From: Bremia lactucae
Taxonomy: Eukaryota; Oomycota; Peronosporomycetes; Peronosporales; Peronosporaceae
Length of the DNA: 64,000 nt
Direction: 5' to 3'
Assembly: GCF_004359215.1 (NCBI RefSeq)
Contig: NC_090617.1
Coordinates: forward strand, 3,436,115-3,500,114
Below, piece by piece: positions 22,689 to 34,441 of this stretch. Below the pieces are notes generated by a model that made no database searches, was not told the DNA's origin, and saw only the letters and a program-made list of their open reading frames with translations. Numbering within the stretch: the stretch's first letter is position 1; the number at the start of each line of letters is the position of its first letter. The position numbers were made by a program, and so were the translations under genes.

Positions 22689-24917
22689 TTATCCAAAATG
22701 CATGGCCATTTCTTGCAACGTCATGTTTTTTTTCTTGTGTTTCTTCTTGCTGGTATCACGACTAGCATTCCACGTACTCGAGCTTCGATGTTGAGCAATT
22801 GCTTGAACCTGATCATCCCACGTTGCACGAGTGACTGCTTGCACGCCAAGAGGTCGACTAGCTTTTGGCAATTCTGGAAAATCGTGTTTAGCAACTTTAA
22901 AACTTGCATTTGTCGATGGCGGCAACAACTCGCGGGAACTTGGCAATGGCGTTGTTAAATGATTTAAAGACGCTCCAGTACGTAATTCCGTCGACAATGA
23001 AGTTGCTGTTGGATGAAGACTCGGATACGATTCCATTGTACTCGTAGAAGGATCATAATGTCCTGCACGAGCTTCAGTAGAAGCAGCACGAGTGGAAGTT
23101 TGCCACTGATTCGACGAGTTCCAAGGACTTGTTGCAGACATTTCGCGTCGAAGGATTGAGCCCACGTTTGAATTGTGGACACTAGCCGATGCATGTCGGT
23201 TTAAAGCCGAGGAAACACCGCTTTCTTTCATGGCATTGCCCCATCCCGAGTGCGATAAGGATACATTAGACCGTTCTGGAGAAAGGTTCATGGGTTTCTT
23301 GTTCTTTTTCGACAATGTTTTCGGAACTTTTGGTGTGGTTTTGTTTTGGTCGTGATTTTGACTCCTTTCTTGATGATACGCAAAGAATGTTTCAACTTGT
23401 TGGTGATCGGGTGAAAGTCGCATAAGAGGAAGAAAGAGGTCGTGAAAAGCTTGTTGCGATAGCATGGCACGGATTATAGCGTAAAATTCCGGTACGTGTA
23501 ATTGATGTAGACGAAAGCGCTTACAATGTTCTCGAAACACTTCGTACTTGGCATCACTTCCAAGCACTTGACGGATTTTCAACACAAGGGCCGATTTAGA
23601 AGATGGGTTCCCACTGGATTCGTCGTGTTTGGATTCCAAGGGGTTTGTTTCCGTCATTAAAGCAGCTACTTTTTCATTTAAACCAGCATTTGGTCGACCT
23701 TTTTTCTTTCCTTTAAGATTCTTCCGGGCAGGTTTTAATACTTTCAGCAATGGATTGTTTGCTCCTAACACAGCCGCGGCCGAGGCCAAGTCAGGGTTTT
23801 CATACGTCCATTGGTTCGTGTTTAAATGCGCTCGTACCGCCGCAGACAGCGGTGGAATTACCGCCGTTTGATACGAATGAGATGGATTTGATACACTCGA
23901 TGCAAGAGCTGGAAAATCTTCACCATTTCGACGATTCGAGACGGATTGATTCTCCCATAATGAAAACGTTGGACCTGCTATTGCGCTTTCGGATCCAGAT
24001 AGAGACGGGAAATCCGCGACATTAATCGTTGGAGTTCCAGAACGTGATTGAATTAATTGTGAATCTTCCACTTCAGAATTCGTGTTTTGAGAAGATGCGC
24101 GTCGAATCGTGAAATGAACATTAATTTTTCGACTTGTTTTGATATGTGGATGATCGACTGTCAAGTGGGCTTGAAGATCCAAATGCGATGGAAAAACAAC
24201 AAATTTCTTTTCAAGACACGACGGTTCTTCACATAAATAATGATCGGCTCGAAAATGGTTCTCCAGGTCGGGATAATCTTTATAATATCGATTTTGAACG
24301 TGAAAGTGATAGAGGCAAAGATCGCACTCAAAGTGGTGTTTTCGTAAATGCTCGTATAATTCCGTGGTGGAATAAAACCTTGAAAAACAAAAATCACAGC
24401 GAGGGTGGCCAATAAACCCTTCGTAACGAGACCCTTTTAAATGGTGTTTTTTCAATCCCTCTTTTGTAAAAAGACCCAATTCGCCAATAAAGACCTTTTT
24501 GTGTTCGAGGCAAATGCTACAGTATTGCAAATCATGGACATTGAGCACATGGGTACGCAACGCCTCAACAGTGGCAAATGACTTGCCACATTTGGGACAA
24601 ATTGGGTCCCGCAATTTTCGAATGTGTTGCATATAATTTTCTTTGAAGAAAAACATGGCAGATTGCTCGTCATAGACGTATGCGGGACCTATATTATCGC
24701 CCCAATCCTGAAACGACTCAAAACTCGCGTCTTCATGAATTACACAAATGACACGCGGCATGTCCGTTTTACATACGACGCACGCAGTTTGCCCCAAGAG
24801 CTGACGCAGACGCAGCGCACAGATACTACAGCAGCCATAGTGGTTGCATACGCCCACTGTATTAAAGCGGGACTTGTTGTCGATGTCGTTGCAGCAGAGC
24901 ACACAGGATGGAGCCAT
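22689..24917 (-). CDS. ZNF598: ZNF598/Hel2-type RING E3 ubiquitin ligase (ribosome quality control)
   Basis: A single-exon gene of 742 aa. The open frame extends to 24950, but the codon there is TTG. The first ATG is at 24917 and an initiator-like element lies 32 nt upstream. An N-terminal RING (about residues 5-50, CVLCC...CNHYGCCSICALRLR...CVVC) is followed by a C2H2 finger (CPKCGKSF...H...H) and a Cys/His-rich array (CSICLEHKKVF, CDFCFSRFYSTTELYEHLRKHH, CDLCLYHFHVQN, and a final CEEPSCLEKKFVVFPSHLDLQAHLTVDH). This order is diagnostic of ZNF598/Hel2, which senses collided ribosomes and ubiquitinates small-subunit proteins. The C-terminal half is low-complexity Ser/Asn-rich with a conserved-looking helical block (residues about 445-510). 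It ends in a Lys-rich KKKHKKKNMTLQEMA tail. Confidence 0.9.
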   Translation of the reverse strand: MAPSCVLCCNDIDNKSRFNTVGVCNHYGCCSICALRLRQLLGQTACVVCKTDMPRVICVIHEDASFESFQDWGDNIGPAYVYDEQSAMFFFKENYMQHIRKLRDPICPKCGKSFATVEALRTHVLNVHDLQYCSICLEHKKVFIGELGLFTKEGLKKHHLKGSRYEGFIGHPRCDFCFSRFYSTTELYEHLRKHHFECDLCLYHFHVQNRYYKDYPDLENHFRADHYLCEEPSCLEKKFVVFPSHLDLQAHLTVDHPHIKTSRKINVHFTIRRASSQNTNSEVEDSQLIQSRSGTPTINVADFPSLSGSESAIAGPTFSLWENQSVSNRRNGEDFPALASSVSNPSHSYQTAVIPPLSAAVRAHLNTNQWTYENPDLASAAAVLGANNPLLKVLKPARKNLKGKKKGRPNAGLNEKVAALMTETNPLESKHDESSGNPSSKSALVLKIRQVLGSDAKYEVFREHCKRFRLHQLHVPEFYAIIRAMLSQQAFHDLFLPLMRLSPDHQQVETFFAYHQERSQNHDQNKTTPKVPKTLSKKNKKPMNLSPERSNVSLSHSGWGNAMKESGVSSALNRHASASVHNSNVGSILRREMSATSPWNSSNQWQTSTRAASTEARAGHYDPSTSTMESYPSLHPTATSLSTELRTGASLNHLTTPLPSSRELLPPSTNASFKVAKHDFPELPKASRPLGVQAVTRATWDDQVQAIAQHRSSSTWNASRDTSKKKHKKKNMTLQEMAMHFG

Positions 24918-24948
24918 GACGAATGGGTGAAGGAAATTGTGTTTAATC

Positions 24949-24960
24949 AAAGAAAAATGG
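24949..24960 (-). promoter_or_regulatory. Oomycete initiator-like element of the ZNF598-type gene
   Basis: Reads CCATTTTTCTTT on the minus strand, 10 of 12 core positions of the oomycete initiator, 31 nt upstream of the ATG at 24917. It supports that ATG over the upstream non-ATG extension. Confidence 0.45.
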
Positions 24961-25085
24961 GCTCGTGAAAATACAGCATGTGGTGATTGGCTGAAATTGA
25001 ATCGACGTTGATACAGGGGTCACCCAGCATGTTAACGGAAAATTTACGTCGTTTTTATAAGACATAAATATAGACTATCACGGGG

Positions 25086-25576
25086 TGTCCCGTTACATAA
25101 ATAATATTTCTCACAAAATATTAATAGATTTTATGTTCTTTGAGAGGAAATAAAGAAAAAAGTACAAAGATGTTCTCTTTATTAATTTTGACTTAAGAGT
25201 TCCAATGTTACCAACTTTGATAATTTTGACGCAATAAGATATTAGTTCTATTTATTGGTTTGATTTAAGCTCCTCCAATCGGTATAAGACACGAGTGTGC
25301 GGTGCGCAAGTAGGCGCCATACATAATTTGTAATTAATATAATAAAATCAGTAATAGGTAGAAGTTCGTTTCGTGATAACTTAATATATTAGTGCAGCTT
25401 TACTTTTTCTCTATTTTAAGGCCTAAAACTAGCTTTTAAAAGCTAAGACTACTTAGCTACCTGTAATCTTCCTCTGCACGTCGTGCACGTGAAGTAACTG
25501 AGCCACCCCACCTTCACTGTTATCAGTGTAGGTTGACTAGTACTGTCGTCAGTGCTAGTAAAGGGTCCCGTTAACA
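25086..25576 (+). repeat. LTR copy, inverted relative to the neighbouring LTR
   Basis: Begins TGTCCCGTTACATAA and ends GGGTCCCGTTAACA. Over its length it is the reverse complement, with divergence, of the LTR at 25654-26160. Shared blocks include the segment with GCACACTCGTGTC-type sequence and the AGTACTAG region. It is separated from its partner by only 77 nt, and the similarity continues a few bases beyond both outer ends (CGGGG). No internal element sequence is attached on its left side. Confidence 0.75.
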
Positions 25577-25653
25577 GACACTATCGGCCAGAAGGTCGTA
25601 ACGCAAGGGACAATTACTTCTCGAAATGGCTAAATAACTTGCAGGATCCTTTA

Positions 25654-26160
25654 TGCAACGGGCACCTTTCACTAGTACTGATCAGTACTAGTCAAACTTA
25701 CGCTGATTACAGTGTAGGTAAGGTGTCTCGAAACTTCACGTATACAAGGATACAAAGGAAGGTTTCTAAGTAGCTAAGGGCTTAAGCTTAAAGGAATAGA
25801 ATTAGGAGAAAGTAAAACTGTATTAATATATTTAATTACTACGTAACGATCTACTTACTTCTGAATTTACTATATTAATATCTAACTAAGTATGCACCTC
25901 CTTGCGCACCGCACAATCGTGTCTTGTAACGATTGGCGGGGTTGATTTAGACTTAAATTAAACAATCACTAGAGCTAATGTCTTATTGCATCAATAATCC
26001 CAAATTTGTCGTATTGGAGTTATTAAAGTCAACATTAATGAAGATAATAATTTTGTACTTTGTTTATTTCCTTTTATAGGAAATAATAATTTATGTTCGT
26101 TTCATTGGAAATAATTATTGTTATTCCTCTTATAGGGAATAATACTTATGTAACGGGACA
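25654..26160 (-). repeat. 3' LTR of the minus-strand gypsy element
   Basis: On the plus strand it starts TGCAACGGGCACCTTTCACTAG and ends TATGTAACGGGACA. It aligns along its length with 32342-32810 in the same orientation (shared blocks ACTAGTACTGATCAGTA, AACTTCACGTA, CTCCTTGCGCACC, GTGTCTTGTAACG, TTATTGCATCAATAAT). The two flank pol sequence read on the minus strand, so this copy is the 3' LTR. The visible divergence implies an old insertion. Confidence 0.8.
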
Positions 26161-26220
26161 CCCCGATAAATGTTACACTCCTTTCTTTAACCCAACAGTC
26201 ACTATAGTGACTGATGTAGG

Positions 26221-27670
26221 GTGACAGAAAAGATTATTAAGTCTTTCCCTGTAATTTGCATTATTGGTTCCAATCAAGCTACCCAACTTATATGCACTAT
26301 TGATTTAATCAGAACACCGATTTTGTTTGCATTATTGATTTTGGCCAACATCAAGATGGCGACTAATAAGTTTGTGCGCGTGAACCGTGAGGCCGCTAAG
26401 CTGGCAGTTGCACGGATTAGTGTAGCCGTTGGTGAGACAAATGTTTCAGTAGACGCTCATGCAACTACTGCGGGGAATAAGTCACCCCCTACTCCTATTG
26501 TAGGTGACTGGAACATGTCATCTGCTGATGACATTGCATGTGACGGTGACAAGTCACCTGCTACACCAATTGTAGGTGACTGGACCAAGCCACCTGCATT
26601 GCCCGACTCAGTATCTACTGTAAAGGCCGCCGGATCATCCGGGGCTGAGTTCGTCAAACCTTTGTGCTTTAACGTGACAACCAGAAAGGTGATGACGAAG
26701 TTGTTCGACTCGTCGGAGTCATCATCAGTTGACTCCGTGGGCGATGACCACTCTGGGGACGTTAGACGTTAGTATGTGTCACCAGGATCTTAGTAATCGT
26801 GGGGGAAATAATGCTGCTGGTGGTGCTAGTTTGCATCGCCAAAAAAGGGTGAATGTAGGGATCTCTTCCAGGGCCAAGTTAGCGTTAACGTTGACATGAG
26901 CCACCAGGAGAGGGGCCGCAGTACGTTGCAGTTCGCTCGTGAAAAGTGGTCTTAGTTATTCTCTAAGGGAAACCTCATCCGTTGGTCTGGTATGAACAAC
27001 GATCAATATCATATTCCGTTATTCGATTCATCCAGGCGTCACAAGCCTGGTAAGGATGAAGCGTAATTCTTCATCGATGCCTTTTACCGGCATCGATGGT
27101 ACATTTGCAAACGGGCAAAAGATGTCAAACCTTTGTTCCAAGCTTGGACAGCCTTTGTACATAATGTACAGAATATAGGCCGTGAGGTCTGGCTTGACAA
27201 GCTTAATGCTTTCCGTGAACGGCTCGAGAAACGGACCGTAGTCGGTGCACGCTATAAGTTGCACCGTTTATCTAGAGATGCAAGACATCCTTGCCTCTCA
27301 TGGGGGGACTCATGCTGTTTTAATGGTGCAGATCATGCCCCTAAGGAAGCATATTCCCTCAAAGATCCCCATTGGAGGGCTCTCATCTCTTACGAGATGC
27401 GTCAAGGGATTCAGGACCTCTTAACCTTTTACGAGCGCGAGAAGTGCTCATTCTCCGATGGACCTTCTGCCGAGGAGGATGGGTCTCGTCTTACTGCAAG
27501 ACGAGACCCGATATGTCCAACACGGTCCGCCGCATCAAGGTTAGAATCCTGTGCGAAACGGACCCACTGCTCCTCTTGCCAGCGGAAATTACCTGCTGAT
27601 TCGGTTTTATTTTTTTCTCAGTGCGACCGGTTCGTACTGCGAAGATATCAGTGTTATTATTCTCATTAAT
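26221..27670 (+). pseudogene. Decayed antisense ORF between integrase and 3' LTR of the gypsy element
   Basis: Runs opposite to the element's gag-pol. The first open part, best started at the ATG at 26356, has a basic NKFVRVNREAAKLAVAR start. It then carries two copies of a KSPxTPIVGDW motif and an acidic Ser-rich end (SSESSSVDSVGDD). After stops near 26772, 26955 and 27064, protein-like sequence resumes to 27669 (WYICKRAKDVK, NIGREVWLDKLNAFRERLEK, HWRALISYEMRQGI). The stops look like later mutations in a once longer ORF. The product is unrecognised; it is neither gag nor an envelope by any motif I can see. Confidence 0.5.
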
Positions 27671-27889
27671 AATTTTGCTAGCGATAATGAGTCTTTCAGC
27701 ATCGCTAGCAATGTCAGTTAGGCATTATTTTCATTACTGAGTATGTCTGTTTCAATGTTAATTCAGTCAACATTGGTATTCTTCGCATTGACCTTGGGGA
27801 CAATGCGTGATGAGCAAGAGCTTTAAGGCTCTTTGCTCGAGGGAGTCCCTCCCCCCTTGAATAAGAGTTACTCTAAAACAGGGTAGGTA

Positions 27890-30800
27890 TACGTGGGTGG
27901 GGTAAGCCATTCACGAAAAATGGTTTATGCTTTGTAGAAGCATGTACTGAATTGTTAGACCAGTTCACGGGGTAACCCATGGAGTCGAAATATTAGACAC
28001 GAGCACATCGTTTGGCTGTGGTCGACTCCGGGACGGCAGCAAGATGTATCATTTTGCTAAAGGGAACGACAAAAACAAGAATACCATTATTCTTGTGGGT
28101 GTCTTCGGGGAATCCGGAGACGAAGTCCATAGATACAAACTGTTAACACTGCCAAAACAGGCGGAGGTTGTAACGGAGCACGGGATGAAGCACTGGGGTT
28201 TACCCGTTCACAAACTTTGCAAGTACGTAAGTACTTGCGGACGAATTCATGCTGGCGTGGCAGTAGAAGTCGCGACTTAACGTGAGATAAGTCTTTTCAC
28301 GTCCACGATGACCACTTATTGGTGCATCGTGCATTGTGGCACTCATACATGATGCGTAATCGCAAAATATCATGGTTGGGGATGACGACACGAGGTGTGT
28401 TGCCAGCAATGGCTGTATAATACAATAACCCATTGCTTGTTGTATCTCGATCTGTCGAGGATCGATAAAATTTCGACGATACAATTAAGGATGGTTAGGA
28501 TTGATTTCTAAGCGAATCCATCAACCCTTTAAGTGCCTTATGGTCACTGTTTGCGCAGCCGGCACAGAATCGCGGCTTGAAAGGGCATCAGCGACGACGT
28601 TAAGTTGTCCTGGTTTATACTCCACGGAGATGTTATACTCCGCGAAGAAAGACAACCATCTCGCCATTCTTTGGGAGATGTGTGCGTAAAGACGCATGGT
28701 CTCCCATGAGATAGACCCTAAACTTAGCCTGTGCATAAGTCAGCCAAGGGATTTCTTGTCGTGCACTGGATATTGCGTTCAGCTAGTTGAAGCTGACGCG
28801 ATTGATAACAGACGACGCGCTCGGATCCGTCTGTGCCATATTGCATTCACAGCCGATTGCAAAATCGCTGGCGTCACAGACCCCATGAAAAGGTCGATCA
28901 ACTTTGCTTGATACCTTCAAAGGAACGCTGACAATTAGCGTTCCATGACCAGTTTATATTCTTTTTCAACAAAGCGGAAATATTTACTGTCATTTCAGTA
29001 TAGTTGCGTGAGTACTTGTGCAGGTATGCCGCTAAGCTGAGGAACTTTCGAAGTCCCTTGACGGCAGAGGCCAAACGGTTATTGCCTTGATCTGTTCCGG
29101 ATCCGGGCGCAGTCCGTATTTACTCACGATGTACAGAAGATGTGGTATTTTGCTTGCAACAAATATACACTTTTTGAGATTTTAATACAACTTGTGCTTC
29201 CGCATAAGTGTAAGAAACTTTCGGACTTGGGCTTGATGTACTTCAAAAGTCCGAATTTCCGTTCGTGGCTCTACTATGGACGAAGACAATATTTAAATAG
29301 TTCGGTGCGAATCCCTCACCGATCTTAACAGATTGGTTACACATCTGTTGAATGTCGCAGGGGCATTACTAAGTCCCTGTGGCATGACTAGCTGACTGCT
29401 CTGAACGAGATATCCTGTTCATGCATAAGATTCTGATAGTATCCATACATCAGATTTATTGACAAAAAGATAGTACTTTTTGATATATCATCAATGATTA
29501 CGTCTTTTCGTGGTATCGGCGTTTGGGCCAGTACCGTTGCAGCGTTTAATTTATTGAATGCATGCACAATCCGCCAATCTCCTGTTTCTTAACGCACACG
29601 GAAGCCACAGAAGGTCGAGGAGCTATATGGGGGAGTTGGCTTCCTCACATGGCCCGCTGCTAAGCGTGAGCGAAGAATTTGCCGATCGCTATTACTTGTT
29701 CACGAGGCAATGGCCATTGCTTTATGACACAGTGTTTCGAACCTGGAATTAGGTCGATTTCGTGTCGAGTGCCATAATCCATATGCAACTCGCTCGGTAC
29801 TGATTCAGATAAGACATCCTTGAATTATTTTAAAACCTGATATAAAGGATTTGTCTTCAATGACTCCCAGGATTAGGACGTGAAACGTTCAATCCGAGTC
29901 TTCTCATCGAGGACACTTTCGTCCATCGATGAGCTGCTAAGAATTCGTTCGTTCTCAATAAATACTATTGCCGACCAAATATCGACCACATAGTTGTCAT
30001 CTGATACAAGTACGTAGATCTGCTTGACTTTGTTACTACGCAGATCAAGCAAAAACCGTTTCGGGTCTAACATTGGAAACTGAGTTATCTCCGAAGTAAA
30101 CTTCGGTGGCGCTATTCGATCAAGTGTATAAGCGCCTGCAGTTAATTCATTGTTTATTTAGGCATTTATCGTCTCAGTTGCCATTTTGACTTATTTTCAA
30201 ACGTACTTGGGAACCTTTGACCACAGGTTTCTAGGAACTTATTCCCCCAGATTCTTGGGGACTTATTCCCTCATTTTTCCTTTATGGAATATCCTCCCCA
30301 ACTGCCTCAAGCTGTGGTTGCGCTACCACAGCGAGATCCTCTACGATCGACTCTCCAGTCGATCTTGGACTTTCGCTTTGGGCTTTATAGAAAAGCGTCT
30401 CAATTTTTCCTAGATGTTGCTGTTTGAGCAAACATCCTTGTTTTGTACCACTCAACTTATTGAAGTGGTCAAACTTCGACGCTGCCTGTGCTTGTGCACA
30501 GCCGTCAGAATCTAACTCCACAGTGTGTTCGGCATTCACACCGAGTTCTTGTGCAGTCACGCTAACGACCAAACGCCAGGTGAGGCCATCGCTTTTACTC
30601 GTAGGGCTACCACACGCTTGTGGAGGCTCCGAGACGTTCATCAGTTGGCCATCTGATGAATAAGGGACAGGCATCGTCAGGACTTGATGCTGCCAATTTA
30701 TACATGGCTCGTACTTTCTGAGCCATGGTAATCCAAGGATGATATCAAATTTGCCATCAAAATCTAGTACGATGAAACCATCATCGTACTGTTTACCCTT

Positions 30801-32341
30801 TCACGTGTATTGAATACCAACCACACGTTTCTTAACCGTTATAGATGCGCCTGTTGCTAGGCGCACTGTCATCTTCGTTAAAGGGAATCGCGCTCAATAA
30901 ATTCGAGCCTACGATCTTCTAGCGATTGGCTTCTAATAAAGTTATTTAACGCCCCACAATCGACTAAGTACTTGAGGGAAAATTTATTTGACACTTTTAT
31001 TTTCAGGATGATGAGGGTAACCTCATCGCGCAGAGCATTTACACACAATCTTTGTGTGTGAGGTGCAACTTTCGTCAAAAGACCTGATAATTCTTTGACG
31101 TTGCTGGATCAGTAGGGTGCTCCGCACCTACTGTTTTTTTACGATCCACCACGCCGTTGCGATTTTGCAACAGCGTCGGATCCGCGTCCTCCGTTACTCC
31201 TAGCAAGAGGTCGGTCTTTTCGCTCAGTGTTTTTAGGCATAGGCCGTGGGGCACTACACTCATAGGCGTAGTGGCACATTTTTTGACAACCATTACATTT
31301 CTGTTATCGTTTGTTACTTGAAGAGCGAGGTTTCTCGCTCTCTATATACGAGAGGTCCACGAGTTCTAGACCTCCGTTTCTAGTCGTTTCGGTGGACGAT
31401 AAGCACCAGAGTAGACAAAAGGCTGTTTAAGACTGAAGTCTTCCTGTTCCGCTATAGAGATCGCTTGGTCTAGCGACTCTAATTCTAGCCAGAACAGGTG
31501 GGTCGTAACAGGTCCGTCTGCAAGACCTTTAATAAACACAATTTTCTGTGTTTATTCGTTAATTAGACAACTAACGATACAATTGACCAGGTATCGTGTA
31601 TTTTGGGATACGCGTGTAAATCACGCTTGCCCTGCTTCAAATCCAGGAGCTCAGCTCGAGTCTTGAAATTTGGCACGTGGCGGCTCAAATGTTTGTCTGA
31701 GCCGGGTTTCTGAGACCTCATACGACCCAAAGACTAATGGATCATGAAGCTTGAGCTCCAAGGCCCAAGATTTGACATTTCCGGCTAAATTTGATACGCC
31801 AGATTTCGCTTTCGTCGCATCATCACTGATACGACTAGCTTCTATGGCATCGTCTAATTCGACGAACCCTCTCAAGAGGGCGTCGCCTTCGACTGCCTTA
31901 AGGTTAGAGATTTCGGTCCTTAAGCTTTCGGGTCGATGCTTAAGCGTCGGTCTATTCGAAACATGTAAATGCTGCTGTCTCAACAGCTTCAACTGTTGAG
32001 CACTCTGTTCTCTCACCATCTCTGTGTTTTGAGAGCCTTGCTGGTAAAGCAAGGGTACTTTCTCTTGGGCCCCGTTGAGCTCGTGTTGAATGAAATGGCT
32101 GTGGCCGCATGCTGTTCATCTATGCCCAGAGTAAACAGCATAGCGCTGACAGCTGGACAGCCTACGACCGAACTCATTCGTTCGATCGCTCTATATTCAT
32201 GGTCACTTAAACGAGAAAACCTTTCACGCGTTGCGTGATATCCTTCTTGAGGGGCTATTAAGCTCCCTCCTTCGTCATCCAACATGTCCACGTTGGATGG
32301 AAGGTGCGTGGGCGTTGAACGGACTATGAAGTGCCACCTGG
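27890..32341 (-). mobile_element. Decayed Ty3/gypsy element, gag-pol internal region
   Basis: Minus-strand domains in order: a gag region at about 32340-31640 (the stretch following the 5' LTR, including AMLFTLGIDEQHAATA); an aspartic protease at about 31080-30880 (LKYLVDCGALNNFI, where the usual DTG/DSG reads DCG); decayed RT at about 30120-29000; RNase H at about 28900-28520 (MARWLSFFAEYNISVEYKPGQ, then VVADAL); and an integrase zinc-binding part at about 28480-28200 (SGHRGREKTYLTLSRDFY). Stops and frameshifts break every domain, and the catalytic RT region is scarcely readable. With its LTRs the element spans about 25.65-32.81 kb. Confidence 0.8.
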
Positions 32342-32810
32342 TGTAACGAAGCATCTTTCACTAGCACTGATCAGTAGTAGTAAACCTTACACTGATTACA
32401 GTGTAAATCAAGTGCCCCGAAACTTCACGTACACAAGGGTACAAAGGAAGGTTTCTTAGGTGCTAAGGGTCTTAAGTTGAAAGGATTAGAACTAGGGGAA
32501 AAAGTAAAACTCTATTTATATAATTAGTTATTTACGTAACGATATTCGATCTACTACTGAACTAATTATGTAAATATCTAATAAAGTATGGCGCCTCCTT
32601 GCGCACCACACAATCGTGTCTTGTAACGGTTGGTGGGGCTGATTTAAACTTAAATTAACCAATCAATAGAGCTAAGGTCTTATTGCATCAATAATACCAA
32701 ATTTGATATTATCGGAATTATTAAAGTCAAAATAAATAAAAAGATAATATTTTTATAAATATTTCTTTGTTTATTTCCTTTTAAAGGAATATTACCTATG
32801 TAACGGGACA
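32342..32810 (-). repeat. 5' LTR of the minus-strand gypsy element
   Basis: Plus-strand sequence starts TGTAACGAAGCATCTTTCACTAG and ends TATGTAACGGGACA, matching the copy at 25654-26160. Immediately inside it on the minus strand, ACACCAGGTGGCAC resembles the primer-binding sites next to the other gypsy LTRs of this window. Confidence 0.8.
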
Positions 32811-33124
32811 CACCGTTTCAATACAGCTCTTCGAAAAATTGAGCTTGCATTAAAGCATAAAAAATACCTTACGGTGATTCTGTTTGATTGCATTTTAGAA
32901 TTATTCAATAAAATACATCCTTTTTTAATTTTTAGAACTTAGAAATCACTCAAAACCTACCAATTTATAAAGATAACTAAAATATTAAGACATGGATTTT
33001 ACATGTTGACACTTCGATTGTAAGCCGTTAATTTGGTACAATTTACATTATGCTTGAAGTACCTTTTTTCTATTTTTCGGTAATATCATCAAGTTCCGCC
33101 TGGCTGGTAGCCGGATTCAAATTT
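32811..33124. other. AT-rich spacer
   Basis: No gene or repeat recognised between the gypsy 5' LTR and the next retroelement relic. Confidence 0.4.
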
Positions 33125-33650
33125 AAGGTAATTAGGGTACGGATTTACATTTTAAACATATGTGATTCAGATCCCCTTTTGGTCTAAACAGCGTGGCGTG
33201 TCTTCCTAAGGCTTGCGCTCTGATCAGTGAAAGTACTGAGCCCTCGTAATGTATATACTATCGGCGCGAGTTGCCACTCGGTTCTACGAACCACTGAGAA
33301 GACTCATGAAGCCGTACGAGCTTGTGCGACTCTTTATGTTGTTGCACTTATCAGTTTTATCGAATATGTGATACTTTTGAGTCAGTTGGTCTTTCTCTGA
33401 CTTAAAAGCGAGGTAGCTTCGCTTTACTTGGCAGCACTCGCAGTAAATTCACGCCTTAGTCTATATACGACATACCCTATGTGAGGATGTTTATTCCTAA
33501 ACCTCTAAGAGGCGAAAGGTTTAGTGTTTGAAAAGCTTAAAGCTTTGTTTGGCCCGAGAAAAAAAAGATAATGTCTCTGGGCTCAGAGGTGCTTGGTGCA
33601 AGACTACAAGCCTTGATGCACTGTGAGTCCAATCTTATTGAACAGGTCCA
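33125..33650 (+). mobile_element. Gypsy relic: LTR end, leader and start of gag
   Basis: Aligns with 39760-40270 of the chromodomain gypsy relic in the same orientation. Shared runs include CCTAAGGCTTGCGC, AGTTGCCACT, GGTTCTACGAACC, GCGAGGTAGC, a primer-binding-site-like TTGGCAGCACTCG, and gag codons around AAGCTTAAAGCTTTGTTTGG. A later stretch GCAAGACTACAAGCCTTGATGC matches the gag segment encoding YARLEAFM. Heavily mutated, with no open frame. Confidence 0.65.
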
Positions 33651-34057
33651 TGATTACTTAGCGGCATATCTACCAGCTAGTACGTTCCGCATCTTATCGA
33701 TAGTCCAAGGCTCGCCCTCGTTTTTGGGTTTAACAAAATGAGGCCAAAGAGGAAGGAAACCTATTTTTTTATACGAGAGAAGGAATGGCTATGAACTCAG
33801 CTTTGCTCCAAACAGAGACAAGAGCGAGTTGCCTTGGCCATTCTCAAGCTCGCTAGCAAAGCCAGAGTGGGCTTTCACAGCTGACGTTTATAAAGTGACA
33901 CGTCTATAGACGTCGCATTTCCCACGCGGGACGCGCCCAAACAACAATTGGCTCGCGCGGACTAGTGTACGTGAAATAACGTAAGGCACCACTCGCAACT
34001 GAAGCAGTGCGAAGTGGATTTGTACTGAAGCAGTACAAGTTGTAGTGCCCCGTTACA
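33651..34057 (+). repeat. LTR fragment related to the left-edge gypsy LTR
   Basis: Ends ...GTAGTGCCCCGTTACA, the reverse complement of the start of the LTR at 1774. The neighbouring GAAGCAGTACAAG and CACTCGCA runs also match that LTR. The left boundary is not defined. It is probably a solo or broken LTR. Confidence 0.55.
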
Positions 34058-34249
34058 AGACATCCGTAAATGCGAGGCTAAGGTCCTTGGGTTCAGGTCA
34101 ATTAAACGAACCTGATGTGCTCAAGGAGATAACATGGTGTGTCTGTCTATAAACGGAAGAGGACTAAAAATCAAATCCAGCGTTTAGCACAATGTCAACC
34201 GCCGCTTTAAAAGTAGTAGGGACACGCCCGTATTAAAAACTTCCCTAAG

Positions 34250-34441
34250 ATGGCGACTAGAACTACTTCTTGTAACGGGTTTTGCTGCATAGCAGCAATA
34301 AGTTTTCTTTTTGTTAATGGACAGGAGTGGTCTTCGCTCGGATCATTCCATAGCGCCTTACATGCAAAGAGTGCGAGAACGCTTGATACCGGCTCGAATT
34401 CCGCGAAAGAAATACTGGTAGAAATTTTAATTTATGCGTGA
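34250..34441 (+). CDS. Short secreted-protein-like ORF cut off by the adjacent palindrome
   Basis: A 63-aa ATG ORF. Residues 1-24 look like a signal peptide (NGFCCIAAISFLFVNG). Residues 39-45 read KSARTLD, loosely RXL-like, followed by TGSNSAKEILVEI. The stop codon lies inside the first five bases of the 315-bp palindrome that begins at 34437, so the frame is ended by the insertion. It may be a truncated effector-type gene or a chance ORF. No initiator was seen upstream. Confidence 0.35.
   Translation: MATRTTSCNGFCCIAAISFLFVNGQEWSSLGSFHSALHAKSARTLDTGSNSAKEILVEILIYA

Noticed and set aside
22689..24950. Upstream extension of the E3 ligase to 24950
   Set aside because: The codon at 24950 is TTG and an initiator-like element overlaps it, so translation most likely begins at the ATG at 24917.
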